Assembly (NCBI GenBank): GCA_038373885.1
Contig: JAWZYV010013548.1
Location: forward strand, 62,001 to 126,000
DNA length: 64,000 nucleotides
Direction: 5' to 3'
DNA from: Cheiracanthium punctorium
Lineage: Eukaryota > Arthropoda > Arachnida > Araneae > Cheiracanthiidae
Shown here piece by piece: positions 10,961-21,100 of this stretch. How positions within the stretch are numbered: position 1 is the stretch's first letter; every line of letters begins with the position of its first letter. The notes below the pieces were generated by a model. That model saw only the letters and a list, made by a program, of their open reading frames with translations. It was not told the DNA's origin and searched no databases. The position numbers and the translations under genes were made by a program.

Positions 10961-11129
10961 ATCCGTATCCGCGGATGTTACTACAAATTATCCGTTTTCA
11001 TATCCGCATTCGCGGATATAAGAAACAGTTGAACGACTTCATAGTCGTGTCCGCGGATATAAAAATAAGTTATCCTTTTTCAGATCCGTAACCGCGGATT
11101 TAACTTTTTAACGATCCGGCATACCTCTA
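10961..11129 (-). repeat. hAT-like terminus with CCGCGGAT repeats (inverted relative to 210)
   Basis: Four CCGCGGAT-type words lie between 10,961 and 11,100, and the block ends with ATCCGGCATACCTCTA at 11,129, the inverse of the TAGAGGTGTTCCGGAT at 210. The eight bases flanking each end do not match, so the two are more likely ends of separate copies than of one 10.9-kb element. Confidence 0.4.
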
Positions 11130-11788
11130 GTACATATTTAGTTTGGCTAAACTTTTTTTTTCTTTTTTTTCTACATTTACAAATACATTGCTCCTTATTT
11201 ACTCAATTTAAAAAGGTTATATTTAATCAGGAATTTTATACAACAGCCGCACAACCGGTGAGCGCAGAGCATTTGCAGTGGGAGGGGAGGGGGGGGGCAA
11301 GAAAAACGGGTAAAGAGCAAGTGATAATGTATTTTTAAAAAATCCTCTTATTTATTTATTTATTTTATTTTATTTTTTGCTCCGAAACTATCTATTTTTG
11401 CTTAATTCAAACACTATTCGCTATTCAAACTTTATCGATAACATCATTTTGTAGAAAAGGTGGCTAAATGTGCATTGTTGAAAAATGAAAAATTGTATGT
11501 TTGCTGAGGAACGTAAGCTGAGGTGAGCGCCATCGTAAGTTATCCTCTGTTGCGGGGGGGGGGGGGGGGACAGAGTTAAAAGGTTGGGAACGCACGCTGT
11601 TATACAGCATGCATCATGTAGCTTCTTTCCTTTGTTACATTTTATAAATTTTCATAAAATAAAAAATTTCTTTATTTAACCTTACACTCAATACATATGT
11701 GTGGTAATGTCATTGTACTCGAACACAAGATTTTTTAAACCATAGTCTTAATTTGAAAAATAAAACTCATTTTGGGTATCTACCCAGG

Positions 11789-11960
11789 CAGTGGCATAGT
11801 CAGAAATTTTTCATGAGAGGGGGGGGGGTTAAGACTACTGCAACTCACGTATATGTTTACGTGTGTGTCATAATGGTGTGAAGAATATACATTTTTTATG
11901 GCTGAAAATTCCTCATGAGGTGTGTGTGACCCCTCTACGCCCCCTTTGGATACGCCCCTG
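11789..11960. mobile_element. hAT-type MITE (CAGTGGCGTA family), 172 bp
   Basis: Starts CAGTGGCATAGTCAG and ends GGATACGCCCCTG, with flanking TACCCAGG and TACTCAGG (seven of eight bases match). A G-run lies near the left end, as in the other members. A short open frame crossing it is incidental. Confidence 0.75.
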
Positions 11961-12174
11961 TACTCAGGTATTTACTTTTAAAAATAAATATACTGGGGTA
12001 TTTTACATCACTCCATATAACGTCGAAAAAAGAAATGGATCTTAAGAAATGAAGGAGTGTGTGTGGGGGGGGGGGGGAGAGAAGGAAATAAATTTAAATT
12101 GAAGACAGAGAATGTTTTTAAAAAAATTGTTTCCGTATGCATCGATTATAAAACATTTTCCATTAAAATCTTGT

Positions 12175-12480
12175 TTGTCGACCAGTGGCTGAGTGGTTAA
12201 GACCATGAACATTGGGAAAGGAGGCTGAAGTTCGCAGATCCAGTGTACAGACCTCTCGCTGCCAGACCAGTATCCGTGCGCATAACGCTTTTAACTGGGA
12301 GACGGAAAGTGCTTGGTTCAAACCTAAGTCGCGTTCATCGACCAGCCGTTTGGAGTTTTCCGTGATTTTCCCCTAAACTTCACTTAAATACGGGTTATGT
12401 CACCTTAAAAAGACCTACACGGAGGATATCCCTCGGCCTTGATCACTCGTGTAGATACTAGGCCATTAACCTACAAATCA
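12175..12480 (+). repeat. tRNA-derived SINE, family C
   Basis: The head contains an A-box-like TGGCTGAGTGGTTAAGACC and, 35 bases later, a decayed B-box (GAAGTTCGCAGATCC), the arrangement of a Ser/Leu-type tRNA promoter. A non-tRNA body follows, ending in the short repeat CAAATCAAATCAAAATAAG. Presence of both promoter boxes plus a simple-repeat tail fits a SINE and not a tRNA gene. Confidence 0.65.
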
Positions 12481-13061
12481 AATCAAAATAAGATCTCTCC
12501 CGAGGCTGTCGATTTAGAGTTTTGGGCGGTTTTTTTCAGATGAAAAGTGAAACTGTGTTAGAACCCCCAAAAAACTTCTCTGCCGAATGCTTCCTTCAGC
12601 TCCGCCCTTAGGCAAATAACTCTTGTGTAGCTTTGCCCTGATGCCGAAATTTCTGAGAAAGCAGGGGGCGAAGAAAAGAAAATTCCTACAAAGGCGCTTT
12701 GTGCAATGGCTTTAGAAAGCAACAAAATTCGTGCCTTTAGAGGCGACCAATTTTTTTTTTTTTTGCTCGCTTTTCTAAGATTGCAATTACCGGATGTCGG
12801 GGGTGAGGGCGATCACTAATTGCAAAGATATGGACTATGTATCATGCCAGATTTGTAAAGAAATGGTATCCGCGACTGGTTCGCAGGAAGTTCACGGCAT
12901 ACTAAAACTTGACACTGGATCGCCCATTACCCTCTTCCTGAGAAGTTGGTTTTCCCGCATCGTGTTTATGGGCGCAATAAAATCACCAAAGAAAGTTTGC
13001 GATGTTTCAAGAGCTCGCAATTTGCACAAATTAGTAAAATTCTATTTTTGAGAGCAGTAGA

Positions 13062-13226
13062 TGTTCATTCAGGGACATAAAATGTAAAATTTAAACTTCA
13101 TAACCCCCTCCCCCGAAAAAAAAAACACCTCTGTTCCTGGAGCTTGTTTTTTTTTTGCTTTAGGGGGGGCTTGGATTTTTCCAGGGGGGGCTGAGCCGTC
13201 CATAGCGCCCCCAGCGCTACGGCCCT
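13062..13226. mobile_element. G-rich MITE with GGCCGTAGCGCTGGG end
   Basis: The right side reads CCCCCAGCGCTACGGCCCTG, the inverse of the GGCCGTAGCTGG start seen near 8,458 and 26,447. The left end is probably the CAGGGACATAAAATG near 13,071, but it is weakly matched. It holds C- and G-runs and an A10 tract and has no coding capacity. Confidence 0.45.
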
Positions 13227-13408
13227 GGAGGGAACTCTCTGCTCCGGTTTTCCCACGCTTTAGATCATTCATTCATTTGTATTTATTTGAGATCGTCTGT
13301 TAATCTCTCGTTTCGTTCACATTTCTTACGTTATAGCATCTGGATCCAGTGCTTTTAATTATTCTATCCAGCTTCACAAGGCTGGAAAACCACATGCAAG
13401 CTCTGCTA

Positions 13409-14730
13409 AGGTTATCGTAATGAACGTGTACACGAGGCTGAAAGAACAGGATACGGTTAAATCTGACAACGAAACTGTTCAGCTTTGTTCTGATTTAACT
13501 GGTGTTTCGACAGCCAGTATTTAGAATGAAGACTGAGGTAAAAGCGAGTGGAAAACTTTCGACTCCTGGAAAGAAAAGTCCATTGAAAGTTAACACGCAG
13601 AGGAGAATTCAGATTTACGATGAGTTCACTAAATCGGCTATTCGAAGAAAAGTGCATTCCTTTTTCTTCAAAAATGAAATTCCTACCGCACCGCAAAAAT
13701 GAAATTCCTACCGCTGGCCATAAATGAAGATCCCGACCTCCCAAACCTATGCATTAGATCGGGGAGAAATTTAATGAAAGATTTGGGATTTGTCTTCAAA
13801 AAAGAAGTCGCACGTCTATGTTATTAGAACGCGACGATATCCAGCAGTGGCATCACAAGTATTTACGAAGCATTATGCATTATCGAGAAGAAGGCAGGAA
13901 AATTTATTTTACTGATGAGACGTGGTTAAATTTTGGCCATAAGACCGCACATGGCAAGACACAACAGTGAAATCCCATAAGCAAGCATTTCTGGAAGGCT
14001 TATCTCCTGGACTGAAAGCTTCGTCTGGCAAGGGCTTCAGATTTATTATTTTACATGCTGGAAATGAAGACGGTTTCGCAAACGGGGCTGCCGAAATTTT
14101 TAAAGCCAAAAAGACGGGCGACTGCCATGGAGAAATGAATGGTCAGAGCTATGAAGAGTGGTTTGTAAAAAAACTTCTGTCACAACTGCAGCCAAGAAGT
14201 GTCATTGTAATTGACAATGCCCCATACCATTCTGTAAATGTTGAGTCTATTCCAACAAGTTCCACAAAGAAAAACAGACATTCAGAAATGGCTGAGTGAA
14301 AAAAAATATTGCTTGGCATTCTTACATGTTGAAAGTCGAACTTTTGAAACTGGTGGCTTATACAAGAAAACTTTACTAAGCCTACAGAATTGATAAAATA
14401 TCCGAATTTCACGATCATGCTGTTCTTCGACTACCTCCGTACGACTACGAACTAAATCCCATTGAACTCGTTTGGAGTCAAGTTAAGGGACACGTCGCGG
14501 CGGAAAATCGCACATTTAAAATGGAGGAAGTTACAAAGATTACTCTTGAAGGCATTGAAAAAGTGGCATCTTCATGGGTTACATGTGTTGAGCATGTCAT
14601 CGAGGAAGAAAAAAGAAAGTGGCTTTTAGACGGCTTACCCGAAACCACCGTTGAAGCCGTTCAGTTTGATATAGGTGATTCCAACGAAAACATGATCCTA
14701 TTTCATAATGTTTACGCTATGAAACATTAA
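13409..14730 (+). pseudogene. DD82E-type Tc1/mariner superfamily transposase, frameshifted
   Basis: Conserved blocks appear in order but in different frames. The N-terminal helix block KVIVMNVYTRLKE is at about 13,406. First catalytic Asp: YFTDETW with D at 13,914-13,916. Then GKGFRFIILHAG and, in the same frame, second Asp in VIVIDNAPYHS (D at 14,213-14,215). Finally the DDE Glu in LNPIELVW (E at 14,464-14,466), followed by a C-terminus to the stop at 14,728-14,730. The distance from second D to E is 251 bases, about 82-83 residues allowing for the frameshift, which matches the DD82E spacing rather than the 34-41 residues of classic Tc1/mariner. Several stops and at least three frame changes make it non-functional. 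Confidence 0.8.
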
Positions 14731-14888
14731 AGCTGACTTTTATACCCATACTACCCCGGGGTGACCCTAGTATTTATTATTACAAAATTCAGTAAAATTT
14801 TAGTCTTGTATTCAATTAATTTACCTACCGAGAAACATGCACTAATTACCAAAAGCAAATATTTGAAAATATTTGTGAGAAAAATATG

Positions 14889-15871
14889 CAGTGAAACTTC
14901 TATAAGCGATCACCTCTATTAAGCGACCCCTCCTACAACGACCCATTTCTTAAGGCATCGATCTTTTACACTATCTACTTAATATTAATAGATCCTCTAG
15001 AAGAGACCACACAATCCTCTGTAAGCGACAGGTCCCGGTTCACTGTCCGAAAATTTTCTTGCATTTTTTCCAGAAGTAAACAAATATCTCATTCCAAATC
15101 AGTCGATGTACTGCAAATCGACAGCAAGTGCAAGTAGTCGTACACATCACGTGTAGATTTTATAAGTTAGCTCTTTGATGCGCAAATCATTGTTTTGTCC
15201 ACAGACAGATCATTATTTATATTGACAAAGTAAAAAATGCTGTTAAAAGGAAATTGTTTTAATAATTTGAGTAACTACTCTTACAGTGCTGAGGTGTTAA
15301 CTAAAGTTTGTTAGCAAAATATATTAGAATGCAATGATTTAGGAAAATGCTTAAATATGTGGTATGTTTTCCACACCACTATGATGTAAAGAGTCGAGAA
15401 GGGACATGTCTAAAAAACGAGTGATTTAACTGTTGGAGCAGCGCATTGATGTGATGGAGTCGCTAGCAAAAGCAAATTCGGAGAGGAAGTTGGCCGCTTT
15501 GTTTGTGGGAAAACCCAAGAAAAAGCAAACAGATTTAACTATGGCAAATTCAGAATGCATGAAGAATATCAGAATAAATGATATTTTGTCAGATGTAAAA
15601 AAATAAAATAGAGAGAGAAATACTCCCGGAGAGAGGAAAAGCATGAAGCAATCTAAAATTTCTAAATATTCTATTAAAATTTAAATTTAAAAAATTTGTT
15701 AGAATAATTACTTATGTATTAGTTCGCAATTTCTTAAATGACGAAACAAACATTATTTTTTGCATTTTTTTTTCTTGGCTACCAAATGCTTATTCTTCTT
15801 AGAGTGGCCACCTCTCTTAACGACCGATTTTTCACGGAACGGAGAGTGGTCTTTCCTGAGAAGTTTCACTG
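14889..15871. mobile_element. Non-autonomous pogo/Tigger-type element
   Basis: Left end CAGTGAAACTTCTATAAGCG; the right end, ...GAAGTTTCACTG then TA, is its inverse over the terminal 14 bases. The right flank is TA; the left flank is TG, probably a mutated TA. Inside, a relic of the transposase N-terminus survives (next entry). Related copies are at 19,271-20,050 (opposite orientation) and near 44.2 kb. Confidence 0.7.
15414..15606 (+). pseudogene. pogo/Tigger transposase N-terminal (CENP-B-type HTH) relic
   Basis: After an in-frame stop the frame reads LLEQRIDVMESLAKANSERK and then LAALFVGKPKKKQ. Pogo/CENP-B transposases begin with an (E)QRIxVIExxxKGxSxRKIAxxFGVGKTQ helix-turn-helix; the LxxRID, ANSERKLAALF and VGK elements match it. 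The frame continues as TMANSECMKNIRINDILSDV and ends at TAA. The DDE catalytic part is gone. The same relic is on the minus strand at 19.5-19.77 kb and on the plus strand at 44.52-44.71 kb. Confidence 0.6.
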
Positions 15872-15879
15872 TATATATA

Positions 15880-17300
15880 CCAGGCCTTCGAGCCGTAATT
15901 CCGGTTCAACTAAAAGAAAATATATCGGCTCATTTCCGGTTTTCGTTCCGCCAAAAGAACGGTTTTCGGTTCAGCTCCGAATGAATAATTTTATTTTATG
16001 TATATTCTTATTTGTACTAAAAATATAATTCTATCATCAACTGAATTAAATCTGTCTTCTAGAATAAGTTTCATGCGAAACTGAAACAGAAAAGTAGTAG
16101 TGAACATCAAAACAGAAAATAGAGAAGCAATGTAACGTCCGTTTTGCTAAAGCAGAGCGACTGCAAAATGACGATTCTACACGGAAAAAGAGTGATAGGT
16201 TGAGATGGGTATTTTTTGAAGCTCTATTTTGGCTTGTTGTCTTTTTATGATGTTTTTTTTTTATTTTAGTTCGGAATGTCAGAAACTATTCTGCTTATTG
16301 CTAGTTCAAGAGTAAACAGAGTTTTAAACATAAAAGCGTTGCTAAACTCCCGTTCGCCCCTATTTTTGATGAAATCGAATCAGACCCGATGCATGAAAAA
16401 ATGCTAGGAATGCTCTGAGAAGCGAAAACAGGCTGAATATGTAATGATGTCAACTATATGGGTGACGTTAAATTAGAAAATATTGATAAGTTGGTTACAG
16501 TATCAAAAGGATTGAAAATACACCGAATCGAAATAAATCAAATTTTTTTTTCCAGTTCAGTTCCTTTTTACTTACTGATTCAGATATAAGTCATACTAAG
16601 TGCATTGTTACAAATATATTATCGAGTAGTATACGCACTAATAACTTAATTAAATACATATAAATAATATTATTAATTTTTATTAACTACTATTACAATT
16701 ATTATTAATAATTATATATATATATATATATATTGTACTATATTTCACGTACTGAAAACAGTATTATACATTCTTTTAAATTTAAATTTAATTTATTATT
16801 ATTACTTTTATTTATTTATTTTATATATTCCTATTGTACTCTTTAGCTATTTAAGCTTGTACTTTGTTGCTCATTGGTTTGCTGTTTGCTGTACTAGATT
16901 TTTAGTATTTTATATTTCCTTCTCCCCCCCCCCCTCTTTACTGTTTTTGTTATTTATTCTCTCTTATTAACTACATTGTTTCTGACTACATTATCATCTG
17001 ATTGTTTAATTTCCCCCTCTTTTTTACTCATTGGATCTTGCTGCTTATTTTAGTCACTTAAAATTCTATGAAGGCATCACCCTTTTTTAGAGTATTGGAA
17101 CCAACTCTGAGCTTTTTCCTCCATGTTTGGATCTTTACCTCGTTTGTTTTTTTCCTCATTAACTATGATCGGACCCCTGGGTTACTTTTATGTTTCTTTT
17201 TGTCATGTAGCCTGGAGAAAACTAGCTATTTTTGTTATTCCATTTAATTGAAATATGAATAAGCTGGCACTTGATAATATGGAGTATCCTATCGGGTCGA
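15880..17300. other. AT-rich stretch with CCGGTT-type repeats and microsatellites
   Basis: At 15,883-15,985 words such as CGGTTCAAC, TTTCCGGTTTTCGTTCCG and CGGTTTTCGGTTCAG repeat, which suggests another subterminal-repeat block, but no partner end was found. A (TA)n tract lies at about 16,714-16,733 and a C10 run at about 16,925. No gene supported. Confidence 0.35.
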
Positions 17301-17310
17301 TCGTGATTCT

Positions 17311-17459
17311 ACCGGGCCTGCTTATTCCGATGAGTCATCCAAACAGGCCTATGAATGCTCAGTTATTGGTTCCAGCACTTAGATACGTCATCTAACAGCC
17401 GAATCTGACCAATGAGAAACGTCCGTAGGCCTCTTTCGCAGTGCACAAGCAGGCCCGGT
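17311..17459. repeat. 13-bp perfect inverted repeat, 149 bp overall
   Basis: ACCGGGCCTGCTT at 17,311-17,323 is the exact reverse complement of AAGCAGGCCCGGT at 17,447-17,459. Between them AGGCCT occurs on both sides, giving partial further pairing. No target duplication was recognised. It may be a MITE or a foldback sequence. Confidence 0.5.
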
Positions 17460-18765
17460 CAAAGCCTCCTAGAGAATTACTCACTGCTCTAGGTGGCTTT
17501 GGCCGGAGCCCCCGGGAAGGGGGGGGGGAGAGTAGACAATTACAAGGCGAGCCTGGGTACTGAACGCGTGGAGGTGTTATGACGTCACAAGAGAGGATGG
17601 ACTTTTCTCCGTTAAAAGCATTAGAATCATACGGAAAAGTATAAGAAACTAAGATGTTTTGTGCCTTTTATGGATACTAATGGTAAGTCAGCAATCTCTA
17701 TTCTTAATACGACATACTTGATAATAGTTATTAAGCTATAGAGTACATAAAAATATAAAATTGCCGTATTTTGCGTTAGTTTTATTGATTTCTGTTCTTT
17801 TGTTCTAGCAATCATTATGCTTCCGTTTGCTGCGTCCCAGGCTGTAAGTAAAGCTAATTACAAAAGAGGAGAAAATGTAAACGTTTTCACTTTCTCCTCT
17901 CTCTTCAGTCGCGGCGACCCCGCTTTGGCCCGGTAAGGTCAGACCAGCCCCGGAATCACGCAGTTGACTTTTCTATATGTGCCATCTTATATTCAAGAAC
18001 TTGCAAAGAAACCTATAAAAACATATTTGGAATTGTGTCATTACGCATTGCTTTTGAGACTAATATTACTTAAAAGAACACATGACTTGATTGGCTCTTC
18101 ATACCGTAAATTTAAATTTCTGTGGCCCACAAGCTGAAAGAAGTTGTGCATACTACTGTTGTTGTTATTGCATGTATGATTAACAGATCTGTAAAGCTTT
18201 ATTTCTGAAATCTTTGCTTTTAAATTCGTTAAGTAAATCAACATATAATCAACATAAATCAGCATAAATGAACATAAATCGTCCACTGGGTACAAAATTA
18301 CGACTTCCTTGTTTACAGATTTATACGATCAACAACTATATATTTACTACTTGTCTATACTCTTTATATAAAGTAATTAAACTTAGGTTAAAAATCTTAA
18401 ATTATTTTTTTAAATCTGTGTTTAAAAAAAAATCTGATTTAAATTTTTAAAATCATGATTTTTCGGTCACCCTTTAACTAACATAAACATACGAAAGAAG
18501 ATAACCGTTTGCTGTGACTGATGTCTTCCCCGTGTCGTACGCAAATTTCTTTCGTGAGCTCCAATCATGTTTTTGTTGGCCGTTCACAGAGCTTTTTAAC
18601 ATTTTGAGACGGGAAAAAAAAATGACGCTGACATTCGAAAATTTCGAGTGTCTGTACCTATAACGCTACTTTGTTTCCGCTCTCAGCTCATACTAGCTGA
18701 ATAACTATAGCCGAAATCGCTTCTCAGTCGGTTGAACAGATCGGCTGCTACAAGCCCATATATTC
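17460..18765. other. No supported gene
   Basis: Contains a G10-G12 run near 17,520, a GACGTCAC word at 17,581 (CRE-like, probably chance), and an acceptor-like TTCTTTTGTTCTAG near 17,808 followed 35 bases later by a GTAAGT donor. That would make a very small exon, but no coding context supports it. The rest is AT-rich. Confidence 0.3.
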
Positions 18766-18767
18766 TA

Positions 18768-19262
18768 TTGGGTTGGCAACAAAGTAATTGCGTTTTTCCG
18801 TATGTCAAAATTTCGCCTGGCCAAAACTACTGAAGTTAATTATGCGAAATTTGGCACGTACGTGAGTTCTTCAACATAGGTGCTAGATCAGAGAGCATTT
18901 TCCAAAATTCGTAATCTTAGGGGGGGTAAGGGGCCAAAAAGTTCTTTTCACATATCCCGCGTGATCTCAAATAAAAATAGAGATATCCGTGAAATTCTTT
19001 CTGTAAAATACAGCAGTCACGAATACCTAAAAATTAATTTCAGGACATTTTTAATATTGTCCTCTAAGGAGGATAGAAGCGAAAAAAGGGGGAGGGTGGC
19101 CATCTTTTATGGACGAAAAAAAATACTGCCAGTGAAATTCTTTCTTTAAAATGTAACAAATATGAATCGTATGTTCAGGCACAGCTTACCTGTAATTAAA
19201 AACTTGTTGAAAACTTATTTGCTTGAATTTTATACCAGAAAACCCCTTTGTTGCCAACCCAA
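18768..19262. mobile_element. Mariner-type non-autonomous element, 495 bp
   Basis: Left end TTGGGTTGGCAACAAAGTAA and right end CTTTGTTGCCAACCCAA are inverted repeats, flanked by TA on both sides (18,766-18,767 and 19,263-19,264). The GGTTGGCAAC-AAAGTAATTGCG ends are characteristic of mariner elements. No mariner transposase motif is readable inside; the 89-codon frame at 18,880-19,149 has no recognisable domain and is probably incidental. Confidence 0.8.
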
Positions 19263-19270
19263 TAATACTA

Positions 19271-20050
19271 CAATAAAACTTCTCGGGAGAGACCGCCCTC
19301 CGTTCCAGAAAAATCGGTCGTTAAGAGAGGTGGTTGTTCAAAGAAGTATAAAATTTGGTATCCAAGAAAAAAAAATGTATGCAAGAAAACAAAATCTTAT
19401 TTGTTTTGTTATTTATGAAATTGCATACTAATATATAAATAATTATACGAACAAATTTTTAAAATTTAATGTTTATAAACTATTTAGAAATTGCAGATTG
19501 CTTCATTCAGTTTTCTGTCTTCGAGAATACTTCTCTCTCTCGAGAATACTTCTCTCTCTGTTTCTTACATGTGATAAAAGAGCGTTCATCCTGATATTCT
19601 TCGTGCATTCTGAATTTGCCATAATGAAGTCTATAACATTTTGTTTTTGGGTTTTCCCACAACCACTAAAAGTAACCGCCAACTTCCTGTCCCAATTTCT
19701 TTTTCGTGCGACTCGATTACATCAATGCGCTGCTCCAACAGTAAAATCACTCCTTTCTTAGACTTGTCCCTTCTCTAACTTATAAGATTTGTACGTGATG
19801 AGTACGTGTACTTGCACTTGCAGTAGAGCTACTGGCTTGGTATGTGGTTTTTGTTTATTTTAATCCCAAAAGAATGCAAGAAATTTTTCGGATAAGGTAC
19901 CGAGACCAGTCGCTTATAGAGGGTTGTGTGCTCTCTTCTAAAGGGTCGTTTAACACTAAATAGAAAGGGTAAAAAATCGGTGCCTTAAAAATTGGTCGTT
20001 GGAAGAGGGGGGTCGCTTATTAGAAGTGGTCACCGACAGAAATTTTACTG
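19271..20050 (-). mobile_element. Non-autonomous pogo/Tigger-type element, inverted copy
   Basis: Bounded by TA (19,269-19,270 and 20,051-20,052). Ends are CAATAAAACTTCTCGGG and, inverted, CAGTAAAATTTCTGTCGG. It inserted only a few bases from the mariner MITE. On the minus strand the internal part carries the same HTH relic as at 15.4 kb (EQRID-type start near 19,745, running down to about 19,500), again without a catalytic domain. Confidence 0.65.
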
Positions 20051-20256
20051 TAGATTTTTATTAATGACCAGACCACGCCGTATTATGTACCTTTATAAAA
20101 CTTTTGGCACGAAAACATACCATAAGTTTTATAAAGGCAAGACATTAGAAAACTTTTTCTTACTGAATGTATGTATGGTGCTAAGTCAATACTTAAAATG
20201 GTGCCGGGGAATTCCATATGAACCAGTGGTGTCTACTAACTTTAAAATTAGGGAGT

Positions 20257-21092
20257 TGAAAATGTATCAGCCCTGTAACCCTTTTTAAAAATCACAAAAA
20301 TTCTAAAACAACTGGATATTTAAAAAGGGGAAGGGGAGCTGTCAAAGTGTTGACCTGTTCACTCCCATTTTTGGGAGGGAACAAACTTATTTACTTCACT
20401 GCATTCACAAAGCCAGTCTCGAATTTCAAGCAAATTCATCCGAAAATATCTCTGAAAGATAGCACTACTTCTGCTTTCACATTAGTCGACATTTTGAGAT
20501 TAGGGCATGGTCTACCATTGTAAATTATTTCATTTATTTATTTATTTATTTTCAATATAAGAAAGTGACGAGAGAGAGAGAGAAAGAATTTTTTAAAAGT
20601 GTTTGGATAACATTATTAGAAGCCGTCTTTAAAATATATTCGGTTATTCTTTTTGGAAATCATGCAACTTTTGGAGAATTTAATTGCGCTCTAGACTCAG
20701 AACGCGACTCAGAATTGCGCTAGAGACTCAGAAAAACTTAGAATGTCATTTTACAAGTTGTACTATGCGCTGTTACAAACAAATAAACGTATGGGAGTTA
20801 CGAAACACCCAGAAAAAAAAGTTAAATATACTGAATTTTTTACAATATTTCCCTAGGTACATCGGCCCATTTTTTAAGGCGATTTTTTGTGCTACGAATT
20901 TTCCCCGAAGTTGCATGAGACATGCAGCTTTACTATTAGTGTCAGTCCATAGTGCACTGGAGGAAGAATCATTATTAAATTTTTCGAGTATTTAACATCA
21001 TTGGTTTGCTTATAAAATTGTTCTAAAGTGCCTTGAAGACATTCGTAGAAAGTTTTTTGCGGAAGAAAGCTGAAGAAAGGAAATGTGTTGGG
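20257..21092. repeat. Interspersed repeat P1, copy a, left part
   Basis: Closely matches 39,188-39,995 (shared words include AATGTATCAGCCCTGTAACC and TTTTTGGGAGGGAACAA). The homology stops at the hAT insertion at 21,101 and resumes at 23,189-23,430, where it matches about 39,996-40,234. A TTTATTTA microsatellite lies inside. No protein family recognised in either copy; the element class is unknown. Confidence 0.7.
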
Positions 21093-21100
21093 AAGAAGAG

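Larger units (their letters stand above)
8048..14767 (+). mobile_element. Old DD82E (Sailor-like) IS630/Tc1/mariner element with nested insertions
   Basis: The left end at 8,048 reads GGGTCATCCGGGGTAAGTGG; the reverse complement of the right end at 14,767 reads GGGTCACCCCGGGGTAGTAT. The two align over more than 20 bases and both are flanked by TA (8,046-8,047 and 14,768-14,769), the target of this superfamily. The broken transposase ends 37 bases inside the right end. At 6.7 kb the interval is far too long for the family, which is explained by several recognisable MITEs and SINEs inside. The pairing of the two ends is inference; the transposase call is firmer. Confidence 0.55.

Noticed and set aside
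12794..13051. 85-codon frame with DTGSPITLF, similar to an aspartic-protease active-site motif
   Set aside because: The motif is short, the surrounding residues do not resemble a retroelement protease, and no reverse transcriptase or integrase lies nearby. Probably chance.
17581..17588. GACGTCAC as a CRE-type promoter element
   Set aside because: A single short word with no gene downstream; expected by chance in 64 kb.
18880..19149. 89-codon frame inside the mariner-type MITE
   Set aside because: No helix-turn-helix or DDD motif; the element is too short for a mariner transposase, so this is probably incidental.
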